Source of the DNA: Torymus aiolomorphi
Lineage: Eukaryota; Arthropoda; Insecta; Hymenoptera; Torymidae
Direction of reading: 5' to 3'
Length of the DNA stretch: 64,000 nucleotides
NCBI GenBank assembly: GCA_036365515.1
Contig: CM070877.1
Coordinates: 88,793,522 to 88,857,521 of the forward strand
Numbering within the stretch: the stretch's first letter is position 1; each line of letters begins with the position of its first letter. A program made the position numbers and the translations under genes. Positions 12,075-23,152 of the stretch are shown here, piece after piece. The notes under the pieces were generated by a model. The model had not been told where the DNA came from and did no database searches. It saw only the letters and a list, made by a program, of their open reading frames with translations.

Positions 12075-12737
12075 ATCAGTGTGGTGTCGTCTACGGGAAC
12101 ACTTCGCCCTAGGTAGAAACACATAGTAAGTAATAGTAATAGCTGAGGATTGAAAAAGTGCAGAGGCTGAGCTTCAGCAGAAGAGAAGAAATTTGAGGAT
12201 TAGGTAATCCCGTCAGTTATAGAGTACGCGTTCTTACAACAAGCTATACGCCTGAAAATGCGACGACCAGGAGACCGACGCCGCCGACTGTCACGTAGGC
12301 TTACAGCTGTTCCGAGATATAATTATAACGATGACGTTCAATCAGCTTCCAGCAACCAAAACAGTACCAGCACCAGCTTATGTCGTCGTGATGTCGTCTG
12401 CGGGAACACTTCGCCCTAGGCAGAAACACATAGTAAGTAACAATAACAGCTGATGATTAAAAAAGCAGAGGCCGAGCTTCAGCAGAAGAGAAGAAATTTA
12501 GGGGTTATGTAATCCTGTTAATTATAGTTGTAGAGCACGCGTTCTTACAGCAATCTACTCGCCTTAAGATACGACGACCTGGAGACCGACGCCGCCGCCG
12601 ACCTTCTTGAAGGCTTGCAATCTGTTTCAAGATACGAATGTAACGACGACATTCCATCAATTCCAGCAAGCAAAACAGCACCATAGGACCAGCTTCTGTC
12701 GTCGTGATGTCGTCTGCGGGAACACTTCGCACTAGGT
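12075..12737. repeat. Tandem duplication, unit about 320 bp
   Basis: The block beginning GGGAACACTTCGCCCTAGG at about 12096 recurs at about 12398 and begins again at about 12717. Both full copies contain CTGAGCTTCAGCAGAAGAGA (or CCGAGC), CACGCGTTCTTACA-type and GGAGACCGACGCCGCCG blocks in the same order. Copies differ by substitutions and small indels. No frame is conserved across the copies. Confidence 0.85.
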
Positions 12738-12834
12738 AATGCGACGTAATTAATAAAGGAACAAGCTAGTAGCGGAGAGAGCACAGAGAACCCATGCTCC
12801 TGCCAAAAGGAAGAGGAGAGTTTAGATGCGCATA

Positions 12835-13410
12835 TTATTTTTGTTCAAAAATGTTAAAAAATGTTAGGAAGAGTTATAAACTGTTCAAAAATGGTATAAA
12901 ATGTAGGATTTTGGACGTTATTAATCGTTTGTAACTGTTTGCAACATTTTTCAACAGTTTTTAACAGTTTGTAAGGGTTATTAAATTATTTAATAACTAT
13001 TAAATATTTAACAATTATTATTATTAACATAATAATAATTAATTACTAGTATAATTAATCACTCCTCAGGCTTCTACATTGTTTGACTGTTACTTGCCTT
13101 CGGAGCGCTACCGCGCTCCTTGATTCTTATGATTATAATAATGAGGCTATTAAATAATTATTAATTATTATTAATAATAATAATAATTTATTAATTATTT
13201 AATTTTCCTGAAATATATCAAATTAAAATTATTTGAAACTGTTTTAAACTGTTAAAAACTACTAGAAACTGTTTGAAACTGTTACAAAGTATTATAATTA
13301 GAAAAAATGTGTCCAAAATCATACATTTTGTAACATTTGTAAACAGTTTTAAACAGTACTAAACAGTTATAAATAATTTTTAGCAGTTATTGACGGTTAT
13401 TAACATTAAT
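12835..13410. repeat. Degenerate AACTGTT/AACAGTT repeat element, probable relative of the 10-mer family
   Basis: Short repeats AAAACTGTTNNAA and complements AACAGTTNNTAA run toward both ends, giving a foldback layout as in the cleaner elements at 30058-32411 and 41205-41698. The middle (13065-13135) has CTCAGGCTTCTAC..ACTTGCCTTCGGAGCGCTACCGCGCTCCTTGAT, also found at 29582-29632. Terminal CCCTAGCGG is not recognisable here. Confidence 0.55.
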
Positions 13411-13639
13411 AATTTGCGACAGGGAAGCACGCTTTCCCATATATACTCACCGGAAAGTGCTGCAAAGCAGTTCAAAGACCGCCGATATCCATAAAAACTG
13501 CACGCTGCAAAAGTACTTCGGGAGCAACGTCATCCGCATTATGGTCCGCACTCCGCAGGAGCAGCCAGCTGATCGATAAGAGCTAACAGCGTGCATATAA
13601 CCGCGCACACAAACTCACATGCAAGAGCAACACACGTGT

Positions 13640-16055
13640 GGACTGCATGATATAATTTAATAAAAAATGAAATTATGCAATTTTACAGATTTCTAGTTCT
13701 AGAAAATACACAAGCGGTGTCTCAGCTAAATCTGAAAAATTGCATACTATAATTTTTTTTTTATTAAGTTATACCTACTTTTAGATAGATAAAATCAGCT
13801 GAAAAATACATGCGATGCCTAAAATGCAATATACAAGCGGAGTTCCATCATTCTGATACTTACTCTTTTGAATGAAATAATCAAACACATAACCTCAAAG
13901 TGAACATCAATGACAATGAATAATTAGTACATCTACTAAATCTGACAGATGGCTTTTATATTGTAGAAGCAGGATTAATTTATTTTTTCAAGTATTAATT
14001 TTAGCCTAGTTAATTAAATATGTTTTCTCTTATGAAATCTGAAGTTCTGTGCAGTGTGAGTTTGTCCGAAAAATCTCTGGATCTATAGGTCTGCTATAAC
14101 AGGCATGCTTGTAATATGACATTTAATATTTACTCTAAGCGAGCATGATTGAGTAATAAATCTGGGAACGTGTCACAATTATGAAAAGTTGACTATAACC
14201 TCTAAAAGTCAATAAATGGTGGTAGTTAATGGATAAGTCACCTCATTCTTTACCAACTACTACATTCAAACTGAATTTTACAAATTAAAACACAATTTTC
14301 ACAATTTTTACATGCCCTCAGATTTATTGCTCAACCATGCCCTCTTAAATTAAATATTCGATACCTTGCATTTCGTGAACATAGCTGTTACAGCAGGCCT
14401 ATAGTTCTATAGATCAGTCGGACACACTCACACTACACTGCACTACACTAAATGGGCCAAAATTTAAAACTCGAAAAGAAAATTTATCCTGCTTCTACAA
14501 TATAAAAGCCACCTGTCAGATTTAGCAGGTGTATTGGCCACCCAATGTTATCGATATTTACTTTGAGGTGATGTGTCTTAGTACTTAATCCAAAAGAGTA
14601 TAAGAAAAGATAGAAATCTGCTCCAATAATACATCTCAGACATCTCATGTATTTTTTAGTTTACTTTATCTTTCTGAAAGTAGATATAATTTAATAAAAA
14701 AAAAAAAATGATCTTATGCAATTTTTCAGTTTTCCAGGTCTGAAAAATATAAGCGGTGTCTCAGTTAATCTGAAAAATTGCATACTTTCATTGTTTTTAT
14801 TAAGTTATGTCTACTTTCAGAAAGATAAAATCAGATGAAAAATACATGCGATGCCTGAAATGCATTATAGAAGCGGAGTTCCATCATTCTGATACTTACT
14901 CTTTTGAATTAAATAATCAAACACATCACCTCAAAGTGAAGATCAATGACATTGAATAACGGGTACACCTACTGAATCTGACAGGTGGCTTTTATATTGT
15001 AGAAGCAGGATTAATTTGTTTTTCCAAGTTTTAAATTTTAGCCTATTTAATTAAATGTGTTTTCTCTTATGAAATCTGAAGTTCTGTGTAGTGTGAGTTT
15101 GTCAGAAAGATCTCTGGATTTATGAATCTGCTATAACAGGCATACTTGTAATATTATATTTAATATTATTCTAAGCGAGCATGATTGAGTAATAAATCTG
15201 GAAATGTGTCACAATTATGAAAAGTTGACTATAACCTCTAAAATTTAATTAATGGTGGTAGTTTAATGGATAAGCCACCTCATTATTCATCAACTACTAC
15301 ATTCAAATTGAATTTTACAAATTAAAAGAAATTTTTCACAATTTTTACATGCCCTCAGATTTATTGCTCAACCATGCCCTCTTAAATTAAATATTCGATA
15401 CTTTGCATTTCGTGAACATAGCTGTTACAGCAGGCCTATAGTTCCATAGATCATTCGGAAACACTACACTGCACTACACTAAATTGGCCAAAATTTAAAA
15501 CTCGAAAAGAAAATTTATCCTGCTCCTACAATATAAAAGCCACCTGTCACATTTAGCAGGTGTATTAGCCATTCAATGTTATCGATATTTACTTTGAGGT
15601 GATGTGTCTTGGTACTTAATCCAAAAAAGTATAAGAATGATAGAAATCTGCTCTAATAATACATCTCAGATATCTCATGTATTTTTTAGTTTACTTTATC
15701 TTTTTGAAAGTAGGTATAATTTAATAAAAAAAAATGAAATTATGCATTTTTCAGATTTCCAGTTCTAAAAAATACGCAAACGGTGTTTCAGCTAGATCTG
15801 AAAAATTGCATACTTTCATATTTTTTTTTAAGTTATACCTACTTTCAGAATGATAAAATCAGCTGAAAAATGCGTGCGATGCCTGAAATGCATTATAGAA
15901 ACGAAGTTCCATGATTCTTATACTTACTCTTTTGAATTAAATACTCAAACACATAACCTCATAGTAAACATGAACCAGATCAATGAATGATGAATCAATG
16001 AATGATGAATAGACGTGTTAAATCTGACAGGTGGCCTCTATATTGTTGCTCTTTT
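13640..16055. repeat. Tandem array of palindromic units, period about 1.03 kb
   Basis: TATAATTTAATAAAAAA with the following TTATGCAATTTTxCAG recurs at about 13650, 14684 and 15713. The two full units align along their length (for example AAATCTGACAGNTGGCTTTTATATTGTAGAAGCAGGATTAAT in each). Within a unit, the sequence around 13780-14000 is the reverse complement of 14455-14690. Junctions are themselves small palindromes. The array has about 2.35 units, the last cut off near 16050. No protein is encoded. Confidence 0.85.
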
Positions 16056-16720
16056 TTCTGGAATGAAATTGAAAACTCTGTAACAAAAGAAAGGAGCTAG
16101 AGCAATTGTCGAAAGCAGTATATTACTTAAATAATACTTACTCAAGGAAGAGATCCCAAAGTGGTCACAGTGTATTAAAATAAATACAGACTAGAGATCA
16201 GGTTCCATGGATAATCTGCAAGAAGGTGAAGCTGTCAAGATGCGCGTATCAGGAAGCCCTTCACTCAAGGTTATCCATTGTGATGCCGTTGTTGAGTTTG
16301 TAAAAATTACAGTTCTCAATTTGGTGCTATTTTCTTAAAAGCCTCCTGCCTTATGATGGTTATATTAATGGCCATATTAATAATCTTCTAACTTCCAATT
16401 GATGCTGAAGAACCATACCGGTAAAAAAAAATTTATTTTAGTAAATAATGATTGTTATTTTAGATTTGAATACCCTGATAAGTAGAGAAAAGAAAAAGAA
16501 AGATCAGAAAATTTCCTATCAACATGGTCTCTTTTGCCGGGAAAAGAAGACAAAAATAGAAATTTTTTGAATTCAGTATGAAAAATAATTACATTAAATT
16601 AGAAAAAACTAAAGAATTGGATTAATAATAATATATTTTAAGACATTATGCTTAGAATAAATTATCACACTGTCATCTATGGGATATCTATGAAAATATT
16701 TTCTATTAAATATTTAGATT
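16056..16720. other. Spacer without recognisable features
   Basis: AT-rich; no ORF of note and no repeat partner seen. Confidence 0.4.
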
Positions 16721-16724
16721 AGTT

Positions 16725-16880
16725 TAGTTAGTTTGTAAGCGTTTGTATGTATTGGACCCGTGTACAGGTAGTTACATCTTCCTTTATAGGCTGTAAGTTG
16801 GTTCAGACATATGAGGTATATCTTGAACTTAACTATGTATTGTACTTTGGTTGAAATAAATAAATAAATTAATTATTTTT
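16725..16880 (+). mobile_element. Possible 3' tail of a non-LTR retrotransposon
   Basis: GTAAGCGTTTGTATGTATTGGACC continues to a terminal GTTGAAATAAATAAATAAAT, a layout often seen for LINE 3' ends with short tandem A-rich tails. No RT fragment lies upstream, so this would be a severely 5'-truncated copy. Weak evidence. Confidence 0.35.
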
Positions 16881-17385
16881 GAATGCCTTACTTTTCTGTC
16901 ATCTCCTCAAAGGTCTTCTTCATAGTAATATAATCTATTATTAAGATCTTGTGTCATTTTTACTTCTGTAGTCCAATCACCAAAGCGATTATGTCCTGTA
17001 TGTTTGGTTTTTTTTCTTCAAAAAAGCAGGCTGTGCAACCATGAGCAATTTATCGCCTTGGAATTGATCTTCCAATACTTGAGGTTGTAGGACTCTCTTC
17101 TCCTTGTCAAATGGCTTTTGTACAGGTGTAGGCACAGATATAGGTGCTAATTGTTCTGGAATTAGAGCTGCTACAACTAAAGCATTAGAAACTGAAGTTC
17201 AAGGAACCTCTGTAACAGGCTGTGGCTCATTAATGTTGCTCTTTGTCCAGGTTGCCGAGAGAAAGACATGCCTCAACAGACTTGATTTGTTGCTCTTCAG
17301 ATTCTTTAGCTGATTCGAAATCCTCTTTTCCCACTCCTTTCCCTTATCGTTATTCTTATCTTTGTCCTTGTTTTTTAACCATGTT
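16880..17385 (-). pseudogene. Decayed coding remnant of unknown identity
   Basis: On the minus strand, successive frames give protein-like stretches without a shared open frame: ESAKESEEQQIKSVEACLSL, then NALVVAALIPEQLAPISVPT followed by QKPFDKEKRVLQPQVLEDQF, then GHNRFGDWTTEVKMTQDLNN with RLYYYEEDL. Frameshifts and stops lie between them. Composition and order suggest one former gene, possibly a processed copy. I do not recognise the family. Confidence 0.4.
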
Positions 17386-17989
17386 TGGCATTAAAATTAT
17401 TGTGCTCTCTATTTTTGTGTGACCTCTCGCTATTTACTCCAATGCGGCCATGCAATTGTTGTTTGTCCTTGTGACGATATAGTCGAGGCTCAATATGATC
17501 TCTGTGTCACAGCCGGCTCGGCGACGGCAGCTTCTATCGTAATAAGCGTCGTCGCGACAGCTGCCGTTGTTGCCTCTGTTTCGGCCTTCGGATTCAGGAC
17601 GATTGCATGAGAACTGTCTTCGGATCGTACATTCTTTTCTGCTGCTGCAATTACTCTGTCTCCCTCTCGCACACAAGCGCACCTCGTGCGCACCCGCTTG
17701 CTCGTAGCCAAGACACATGCATACCTGCCGTAGCGCGATAACGGAACTTACGAATGTGAGGTTATTGCTACGATTTACTATCACCACACTTCCTCTTCAC
17801 GCGATACTCTAGATGAACACCCGACCCCGAAGTACGACCCGATCTTTCTCGCGCGATGCACATCCGCGGCGGAGTCCTGTCGCGAAGTCGGCCCGGATTT
17901 TCTCGTGCAGGCCAGCAGACGCAGCATCGTCGAGTCACTGTGCCGTGTCGTGTCGACAACTGACAACTACGGAAGCGCCTATGGCCAAG

Positions 17990-18310
17990 GCCACATAAAC
18001 GCGTAAGACCGCGTTTGACCAGAGATGAATACAGAGATTGCCAGCGCCCCGCAAAAAAGTGAGGCAGACTTCTGCGCGCGGCCCGCTGCTGCCTCTCGGG
18101 GCTGTGACATGGTATTGTACACACGCCACCTGATTGGCTGTTGAGACGTGTGTACGGCGCGCCGCGTGGTGCGGGGGAAACGGGAGAAGACGGCTCGGCG
18201 GCACCGTGCACGGGTCTGTTTACTTCTCCCGTAAAATCCGACAACGGCCGAGATGATGCCGCTGGGTCGAACATTTTTATTATACACGCAAATTGGACGA
18301 TCGAGCGAGC
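17990..18310 (-). repeat. GC-rich dispersed repeat family B, copy 1
   Basis: The reverse complement matches 38720-38845 plus 39775-39965: TTTGCGTGTATAATAAAAATGTT, CGGCCGTTGTCG, CGGGAGAAGTAA, ACACGTCTCAACAGCCAATCAGG and GGGGCGCTGGCAATCTCT. This copy lacks the two insertions found in copy 2. Overlapping GC-rich open frames here are not conserved between copies, so coding is unlikely. It has a promoter- or LTR-like composition but no demonstrated ends. Confidence 0.75.
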
Positions 18311-18665
18311 CTAATGAAGGCGGGCGAAGCTCGATCAGAATTATGCTGAGGGTCTCGTTCGACAAGATCACTAGGTAGTACCGCCAGTGTACACAGATGT
18401 CACTACAAACTTCAGCTATCCCCATTCTTGAAACTCGACTACTGGCTCGTGTCGCCAGGCCCGCCGGTCTCTCTCGTCATATAGTTTACAGTTTGCTATG
18501 TTGTCCATATGTTATCAATGAGTGGGAACGTTCTTAAGATAATGTTAAATGAATAATATATATCATTATACGTATTCTTATGTTATAAATTTTTATTAAA
18601 ATTTATTTAAGGGTGGGATGTGATCTTCTCGAACGAGACCCTCAGCATAATTCTGACCGAGCTTC
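18306..18665. repeat. Inverted repeat pair around AT-rich loop
   Basis: AAGCTCGATCAGAATTATGCTGAGGGTCTCGTTCGACAAGATCAC at about 18328-18372 is matched in inverse orientation at 18616-18660 with few mismatches. Loop about 245 bp. A further fragment with TCTCGTTCTCAAGATCACTAGGTAG (18669-18693) repeats the left arm directly. Probably a small TIR element next to family B. Confidence 0.65.
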
Positions 18666-18699
18666 ATGTCTCGTTCTCAAGATCACTAGGTAGATGTTC

Positions 18700-19157
18700 A
18701 GAGTGACTATTCATTCTTTTATTTCAGTAATTCTAAAATCTAGATAATTACGAACTTCCATTGAAAACGAAAACTATTTAACTTAAGTACTTTAAGTATC
18801 GAAATCAGCTACTGGACTAGTATTATTAGAATCTACCCCCTGTAGTTATCTTTATAAAATTGAACTACATCCCATTGTTTATCTTAATGATTAAGTCATT
18901 TGAACTAAAACATTTTCAAGCCTAACATTTTAGTTTCCAGGTTTTCCCTGTGATATTATAAAATAGTTGCGACATTGCGGAGACTGAAAATTAGTCGTTG
19001 ACATATTAAAATGTTAATATTGTGTATTTCTTATGTTTTTATGTAATTTTCTCGTATTGCAAATGATATTATTATTATTACGCAACGTTTTAAAACTTTT
19101 TAAATCTTTTACATGTACAATAAACGAATATTATTATTATTCTTCAATCACCAGAGT
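18700..19157. other. AT-rich spacer
   Basis: No recognisable feature other than short ATT runs near 19069 and 19130, just outside the LINE target duplication. Confidence 0.4.
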
Positions 19158-19170
19158 CTCTCAAATATAT

Positions 19171-19445
19171 ATTTTTTTTTTTGTTTTTCCGAGGTACTAG
19201 GTGAATCTTCCGGGGCGCCCGTCCTTGCTTTGGAGTTGGAGCAAGAAGAGAGGCCCACTAAGACCATCACGGAGTAGCGGACTCCGTGGTGTGAGGGATT
19301 TCTACCCCCTAAACACCCAAAACCTGTCCCTACGGCAGCCTCGACCCGGAACCGCTTTCGCATTACTTCAGGTCGGGCCGCAGCCCTACCGCCCTCGAGG
19401 GCGTCATCCGTCCTTCCTACATTCTTTCTTTCTACGATGCCCTAT
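19171..19445 (-). other. LINE 3' UTR and poly(A) tail
   Basis: Sequence after the ORF2 stop on the minus strand, ending in a 12-base A run (T on plus strand, 19172-19182) against the 13-bp duplication. Contains GC-rich transcribed sequence but no further ORF. Confidence 0.8.
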
Positions 19446-22439
19446 CTAATCTATTAAGCATCCGTCTCGTTTTTTCGCGCGCAGTACCCCTTCGATGAAG
19501 GTATTTATCGCGTCCCATCGGTCTTTCCCTGAAAGCATGCATTCGATCACCACGTCGGGCGAGAGTCGCCCTACCATCACCTCCAATCGTTGTCTTTCCG
19601 CGGCCCACCTATTACATACGAAAAAGGTGTGTTCCGCGTCATCCCTCTCGTGCTCGCAGTATTTACATTTCGGCGTATTTATTTTACCTAATTTAAATAG
19701 GTAATATCGAAAGTATCCATGTCCTGTCAGGAACTGCGTAAGGTAAAAGTTAACCTCTCCGTACTTCCGTCCCAGCCACCTCGTTATGTCTTGAATCAAT
19801 AGGTAGGTCCATCTACCCTTCGCCCCCGCCCTCCACCTCTCATGCCAAGTTTGTAGCGTCTGGCGGCGGGCTTCGCCCTCCGCGTCTGCCCGTCCTACTT
19901 CTGCGCTCCTATTGTAGATCTGCTTCCGTTCCCGTGCGAGCAGATCGATCGGAATCATACCAGCTATCACCGCCACAGCCTCTACCGACACCGTCCGATA
20001 CGCACAAGCAACTCTCAGTGCACCTCGCCGCTGCACCGCTACCATTCTCTTCCTGTACTTGACAACTTCCATGGCATCAGCCCAAATCTCCGCTCCATAG
20101 AGGAGTATAGAGTTGGTCGTCGCCATGAGAAGTCTTCTCTTGGATGTCCGCGGGCCTCCAACGTTGCGCATTAACCTACTTAGCGCCGCTATACGTGCTT
20201 CTGCCTTTGCCGTTACTTCCCTGATGTGGGGCCCAAAGCAAAGCTTTGAGTCCAGGGTGACACCTAGATACTTCGCAGTCGGCCTCGTAGTTACTAACTC
20301 GGATCCTACGTACACCAGTAGTATCGTAGGGATCTCGTTACGTGTCAATAGTACTACCTCGGTTTTCGCCAGCGCGAGACTGAGCCCGTGCTCCGTCATC
20401 CACCTAGTTACTCGTTTCATTACCTGGCACAAGATAAGTTGTGCCAAGTCCGCGTTCCGTGCTTCTACCACCACCGCGACGTAGTCCGCATATCCTACGA
20501 GAAATGCCCCGTTGGGCATGTCCGGGCGCAGCAATCCGTCGTACGACACGATCCAAAACTCGGGGCCCAACAGTGATCCCTGTGCAACGCCTGCCGTAAT
20601 TTCCCTAAACACCGTCCCTTCACTTGTCTCGATAATGAGTTCGCGATCCCGGAAGTAGTCCTCTACTACGCGTAATATGTAGGGTGGGACCCCGAAGCCC
20701 CTCAGCGCTGCGAGTAGAGTATTTGCTGCCCAGCGTGCCGACTTGAAAGCGTTTTTAACGTCCAGCGTTGCTACCAAGACCAGTGGTCGCGCTCCGTGAC
20801 ATCGTTCCCTTGATCGCCCCACCGCCGCGGTAACCGATCGTATTGCGCCGGTCGTCGAAAAATCCTTTCTAAATCCATGCTGGTTTTCCGATAAACCCCC
20901 TGACTGTTGTATCGCGATCTGGATTCTGCTCCGTAATAGCGCCTTGATACCCTTGCCGATCGTGTCTAATAGGCTAAGCGGCCGATACGCGGACGGGGAT
21001 GTCATGTCTCCCTTTCCTTTGCTGATAAGGACAAGCTTCGCCCTTTTCCAACGACTGCTGAAAACACCTTCCCTGAGACATAAGTTGTAGGTATCCAGTA
21101 AGGTTTCCGGGCATCGCGAGGCGATGGCTTTTAAAACCTCCACTGGAATCCCATCGGGGCCTGGCGCCTTGCCGCTCTTAAGAAATCTAATCGCTACCCG
21201 TAGCTCAGGCTTGGTAAACGAGGGTATATCCTCCTGTCGCACGTCCTCATACAGAGTCTCTTCCCTCGGCGGATGCTCAGGGAAAAACCCGTCAACTATC
21301 TCACTTATCAACCGCGCTTCCTTTATCTCCGGTGGCTTCATTGCCCCTATTCTACGAGTTACGATTTTGTAGCCTAGTCCCCACGGGTCGGAGTTAACTT
21401 CGTCGCACACCCCTTTCCAGCATCGTCGCTTACTGCATTTAATCGCGAGCCCTAGAATTTTCTGTGCCTGTTTAAATTCAGCGTTAAAAACAGTGGCCTC
21501 GCGTCGTTCCCGTGCGCGCTGTGCCCGTCTACGATGCCTCAAGCATGCCCTACGTAACTCCGAGATCTCCTCTGTCCACCAGTACGCTGGTTGGCGGCGG
21601 TTTCCATTTCTGCTTCGCGGCATAGAGGCATCGCATGCTCTTACTATAGCTGACGTTGCCCTGGTCACCTGGGCTTCCGCACGCTCCCGGCCTAATAAAT
21701 CATTTTCGTCGGACCTTTGTGGTACACTTAGCACTTCTACTATCCGATCCACGTTTAATCGATGGGCGTTCCACTGCGGTAATGGTCTACTCGCTTGGGG
21801 TACACCTACCCTACCTAAAACCGTAAACGTGATGTACTGGTGATCACTGCCTGACTCTTCCTCTAAGACCTGCCAGTTACTAATCCTCGGTACTAGTTGC
21901 TCAGATGCAAAAGTGACGTCTGGTATGGATTCGCCGACCCCGGGGCGTCGATAAGTAGTGACCGTGCCCTCGTTCGCAACCTCCAATCCTAATCTAGCGG
22001 CCATCTCGAGTAAATCCCTGCCCCTACTGTTCGTCTCTGGCATACCCCATTCTATCGCCCTTGCGTTAAAATCTCCTGCAAGCAGTAGGAGGCCAGAGAT
22101 ATTCCGCAATACGTCTTCCATGCGTTCAACCTGCCTAAGAAATTCGTTTCTTCGTAAGTTGGGGGATATATACACGCTCACGTAGGTAACATCCCCGACG
22201 CGCGCCCATACTAGACCCTCCCTCTTGCCTCGTCCGGTAATCTTTGACCTATGTCTCCCTGCTATCCAGACCGCCGCTGTGTCGGTCTCGTCCGCGAACC
22301 ACGTGGTCGTATTGCGGGCCCGATGCCTATACTGTTCGCTAACCAATGACACATCCGCGAGCCCCTGGCTCACTCGATTAGTGAGCAGGTCGTCAGCGAG
22401 TACGGCGCCGTTCGTGTTTAGTTGTAGAACCGTCGTCAT
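19446..22439 (-). CDS. LINE ORF2: APE endonuclease and reverse transcriptase, catalytically damaged
   Basis: A single frame of 997 codons. Residues 1-210 are an APE/EEP endonuclease with AGDFNARAIEWG (GDFNA at 122-126) and GSDHQY (SDH at 198-200). Residues about 430-720 are the RT: FLKSGKAPGPDGIP, AYRPLSLLDTIGK, QHGFRK, TLDVKNAF, GVAQGSLLGP, then GYADYVAV. The catalytic YADD box reads YADY because codon 653 (plus-strand 20481-20483) encodes Tyr, so the second metal-binding Asp is missing. The C-terminus has a CCHC finger at C925, C928, H937 and C942, usual for R1-type elements. The start is fixed by ATGA overlap with ORF1. The open frame over 3 kb with one key lesion suggests recent loss of function. 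Confidence 0.95.
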   Translation of the reverse strand: MTTVLQLNTNGAVLADDLLTNRVSQGLADVSLVSEQYRHRARNTTTWFADETDTAAVWIAGRHRSKITGRGKREGLVWARVGDVTYVSVYISPNLRRNEFLRQVERMEDVLRNISGLLLLAGDFNARAIEWGMPETNSRGRDLLEMAARLGLEVANEGTVTTYRRPGVGESIPDVTFASEQLVPRISNWQVLEEESGSDHQYITFTVLGRVGVPQASRPLPQWNAHRLNVDRIVEVLSVPQRSDENDLLGRERAEAQVTRATSAIVRACDASMPRSRNGNRRQPAYWWTEEISELRRACLRHRRRAQRARERREATVFNAEFKQAQKILGLAIKCSKRRCWKGVCDEVNSDPWGLGYKIVTRRIGAMKPPEIKEARLISEIVDGFFPEHPPREETLYEDVRQEDIPSFTKPELRVAIRFLKSGKAPGPDGIPVEVLKAIASRCPETLLDTYNLCLREGVFSSRWKRAKLVLISKGKGDMTSPSAYRPLSLLDTIGKGIKALLRSRIQIAIQQSGGLSENQHGFRKDFSTTGAIRSVTAAVGRSRERCHGARPLVLVATLDVKNAFKSARWAANTLLAALRGFGVPPYILRVVEDYFRDRELIIETSEGTVFREITAGVAQGSLLGPEFWIVSYDGLLRPDMPNGAFLVGYADYVAVVVEARNADLAQLILCQVMKRVTRWMTEHGLSLALAKTEVVLLTRNEIPTILLVYVGSELVTTRPTAKYLGVTLDSKLCFGPHIREVTAKAEARIAALSRLMRNVGGPRTSKRRLLMATTNSILLYGAEIWADAMEVVKYRKRMVAVQRRGALRVACAYRTVSVEAVAVIAGMIPIDLLARERKQIYNRSAEVGRADAEGEARRQTLQTWHERWRAGAKGRWTYLLIQDITRWLGRKYGEVNFYLTQFLTGHGYFRYYLFKLGKINTPKCKYCEHERDDAEHTFFVCNRWAAERQRLEVMVGRLSPDVVIECMLSGKDRWDAINTFIEGVLRAKKRDGCLID

Positions 22440-23152
22440 TTTTTAGGCCGCTTTAACTTTTCTAGCTCGTCCCTGAAAGCGACGCATGTCCCCGTGCCCG
22501 GGAAATGCGCTAGCTCAGTGGCCACAACCCTGCGTTTTTTACACAAGAAGCAGGCCTGAACATCCGGTCTCGCGCGACAGTCCCTGGCCACGTGATCTGG
22601 TTTTCCACATTTCCTGCATAATGCACTACGATCCTCGTCCTTATAGTCCTTTTTCAGATGCCCAAAGCCTTGGCATCTGAAACATCGTGGAACCACTATA
22701 CGCTTTCTAACTCGGTAGCTGAAGTACCCTATTTTAATCCTCCTTATCCTTAGGAGAGTCATGGCCGCAGTCTCGTCCATTTCGACTATGGCCATCCTCC
22801 GCTCTCCTCTCCCTACGTCAAATACGTGGGTGCTAAGGTTACACATGTCGCTTACCTCCTCCCTAATAGCGGCGTTTACCTGTTCTTCGGTGGTCTCGCA
22901 CGTCATTCCGCCTATTTCCAGTGTAAGCCTTGGAGTGAGGCCTTTAACCTGGTATTCATTTCCCAGATTTTCCTGGATAACTCTCTGGAAGGCCTCTTTG
23001 TCTTCCGATCGCTTCTGCAGTTCTAAGAGAACCCCACCGTTTTTAGTCAGTCGGGTGTTTCTCACGACCGCCTTCGCTTCCTCAGGTTTAACCTTAGAAG
23101 TGAGGTCCTTAAGTAGCTCTTCTTCCCGGTTGACGTTATGTGTATTGCGCAT
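22436..23152 (-). CDS. LINE ORF1 (Gag-like), 3' part with zinc knuckles
   Basis: This frame holds the C-terminal 238 residues of the Gag-like RNA-binding protein. Three zinc-binding motifs follow one another: C157, C160, H165 then Tyr170 where the fourth Cys belongs; C179, C182, H187, C192, intact CCHC; and C201, C204 with H216 and C223. The first knuckle is therefore broken. The reading frame continues upstream of the ATG at 23152 (S-A-S-T before the Met), so the true protein begins in the neighbouring frame and is separated by a frameshift. Its stop TGA shares bases with the ORF2 ATG (AATGAC), consistent with stop-restart translation of ORF2. Confidence 0.85.
   Translation of the reverse strand: MRNTHNVNREEELLKDLTSKVKPEEAKAVVRNTRLTKNGGVLLELQKRSEDKEAFQRVIQENLGNEYQVKGLTPRLTLEIGGMTCETTEEQVNAAIREEVSDMCNLSTHVFDVGRGERRMAIVEMDETAAMTLLRIRRIKIGYFSYRVRKRIVVPRCFRCQGFGHLKKDYKDEDRSALCRKCGKPDHVARDCRARPDVQACFLCKKRRVVATELAHFPGTGTCVAFRDELEKLKRPKK

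Noticed and set aside
17419..18425. Many overlapping open frames on both strands
   Set aside because: The region is GC-rich with low stop frequency; frames are not conserved in the homologous repeat at 38720-39965.
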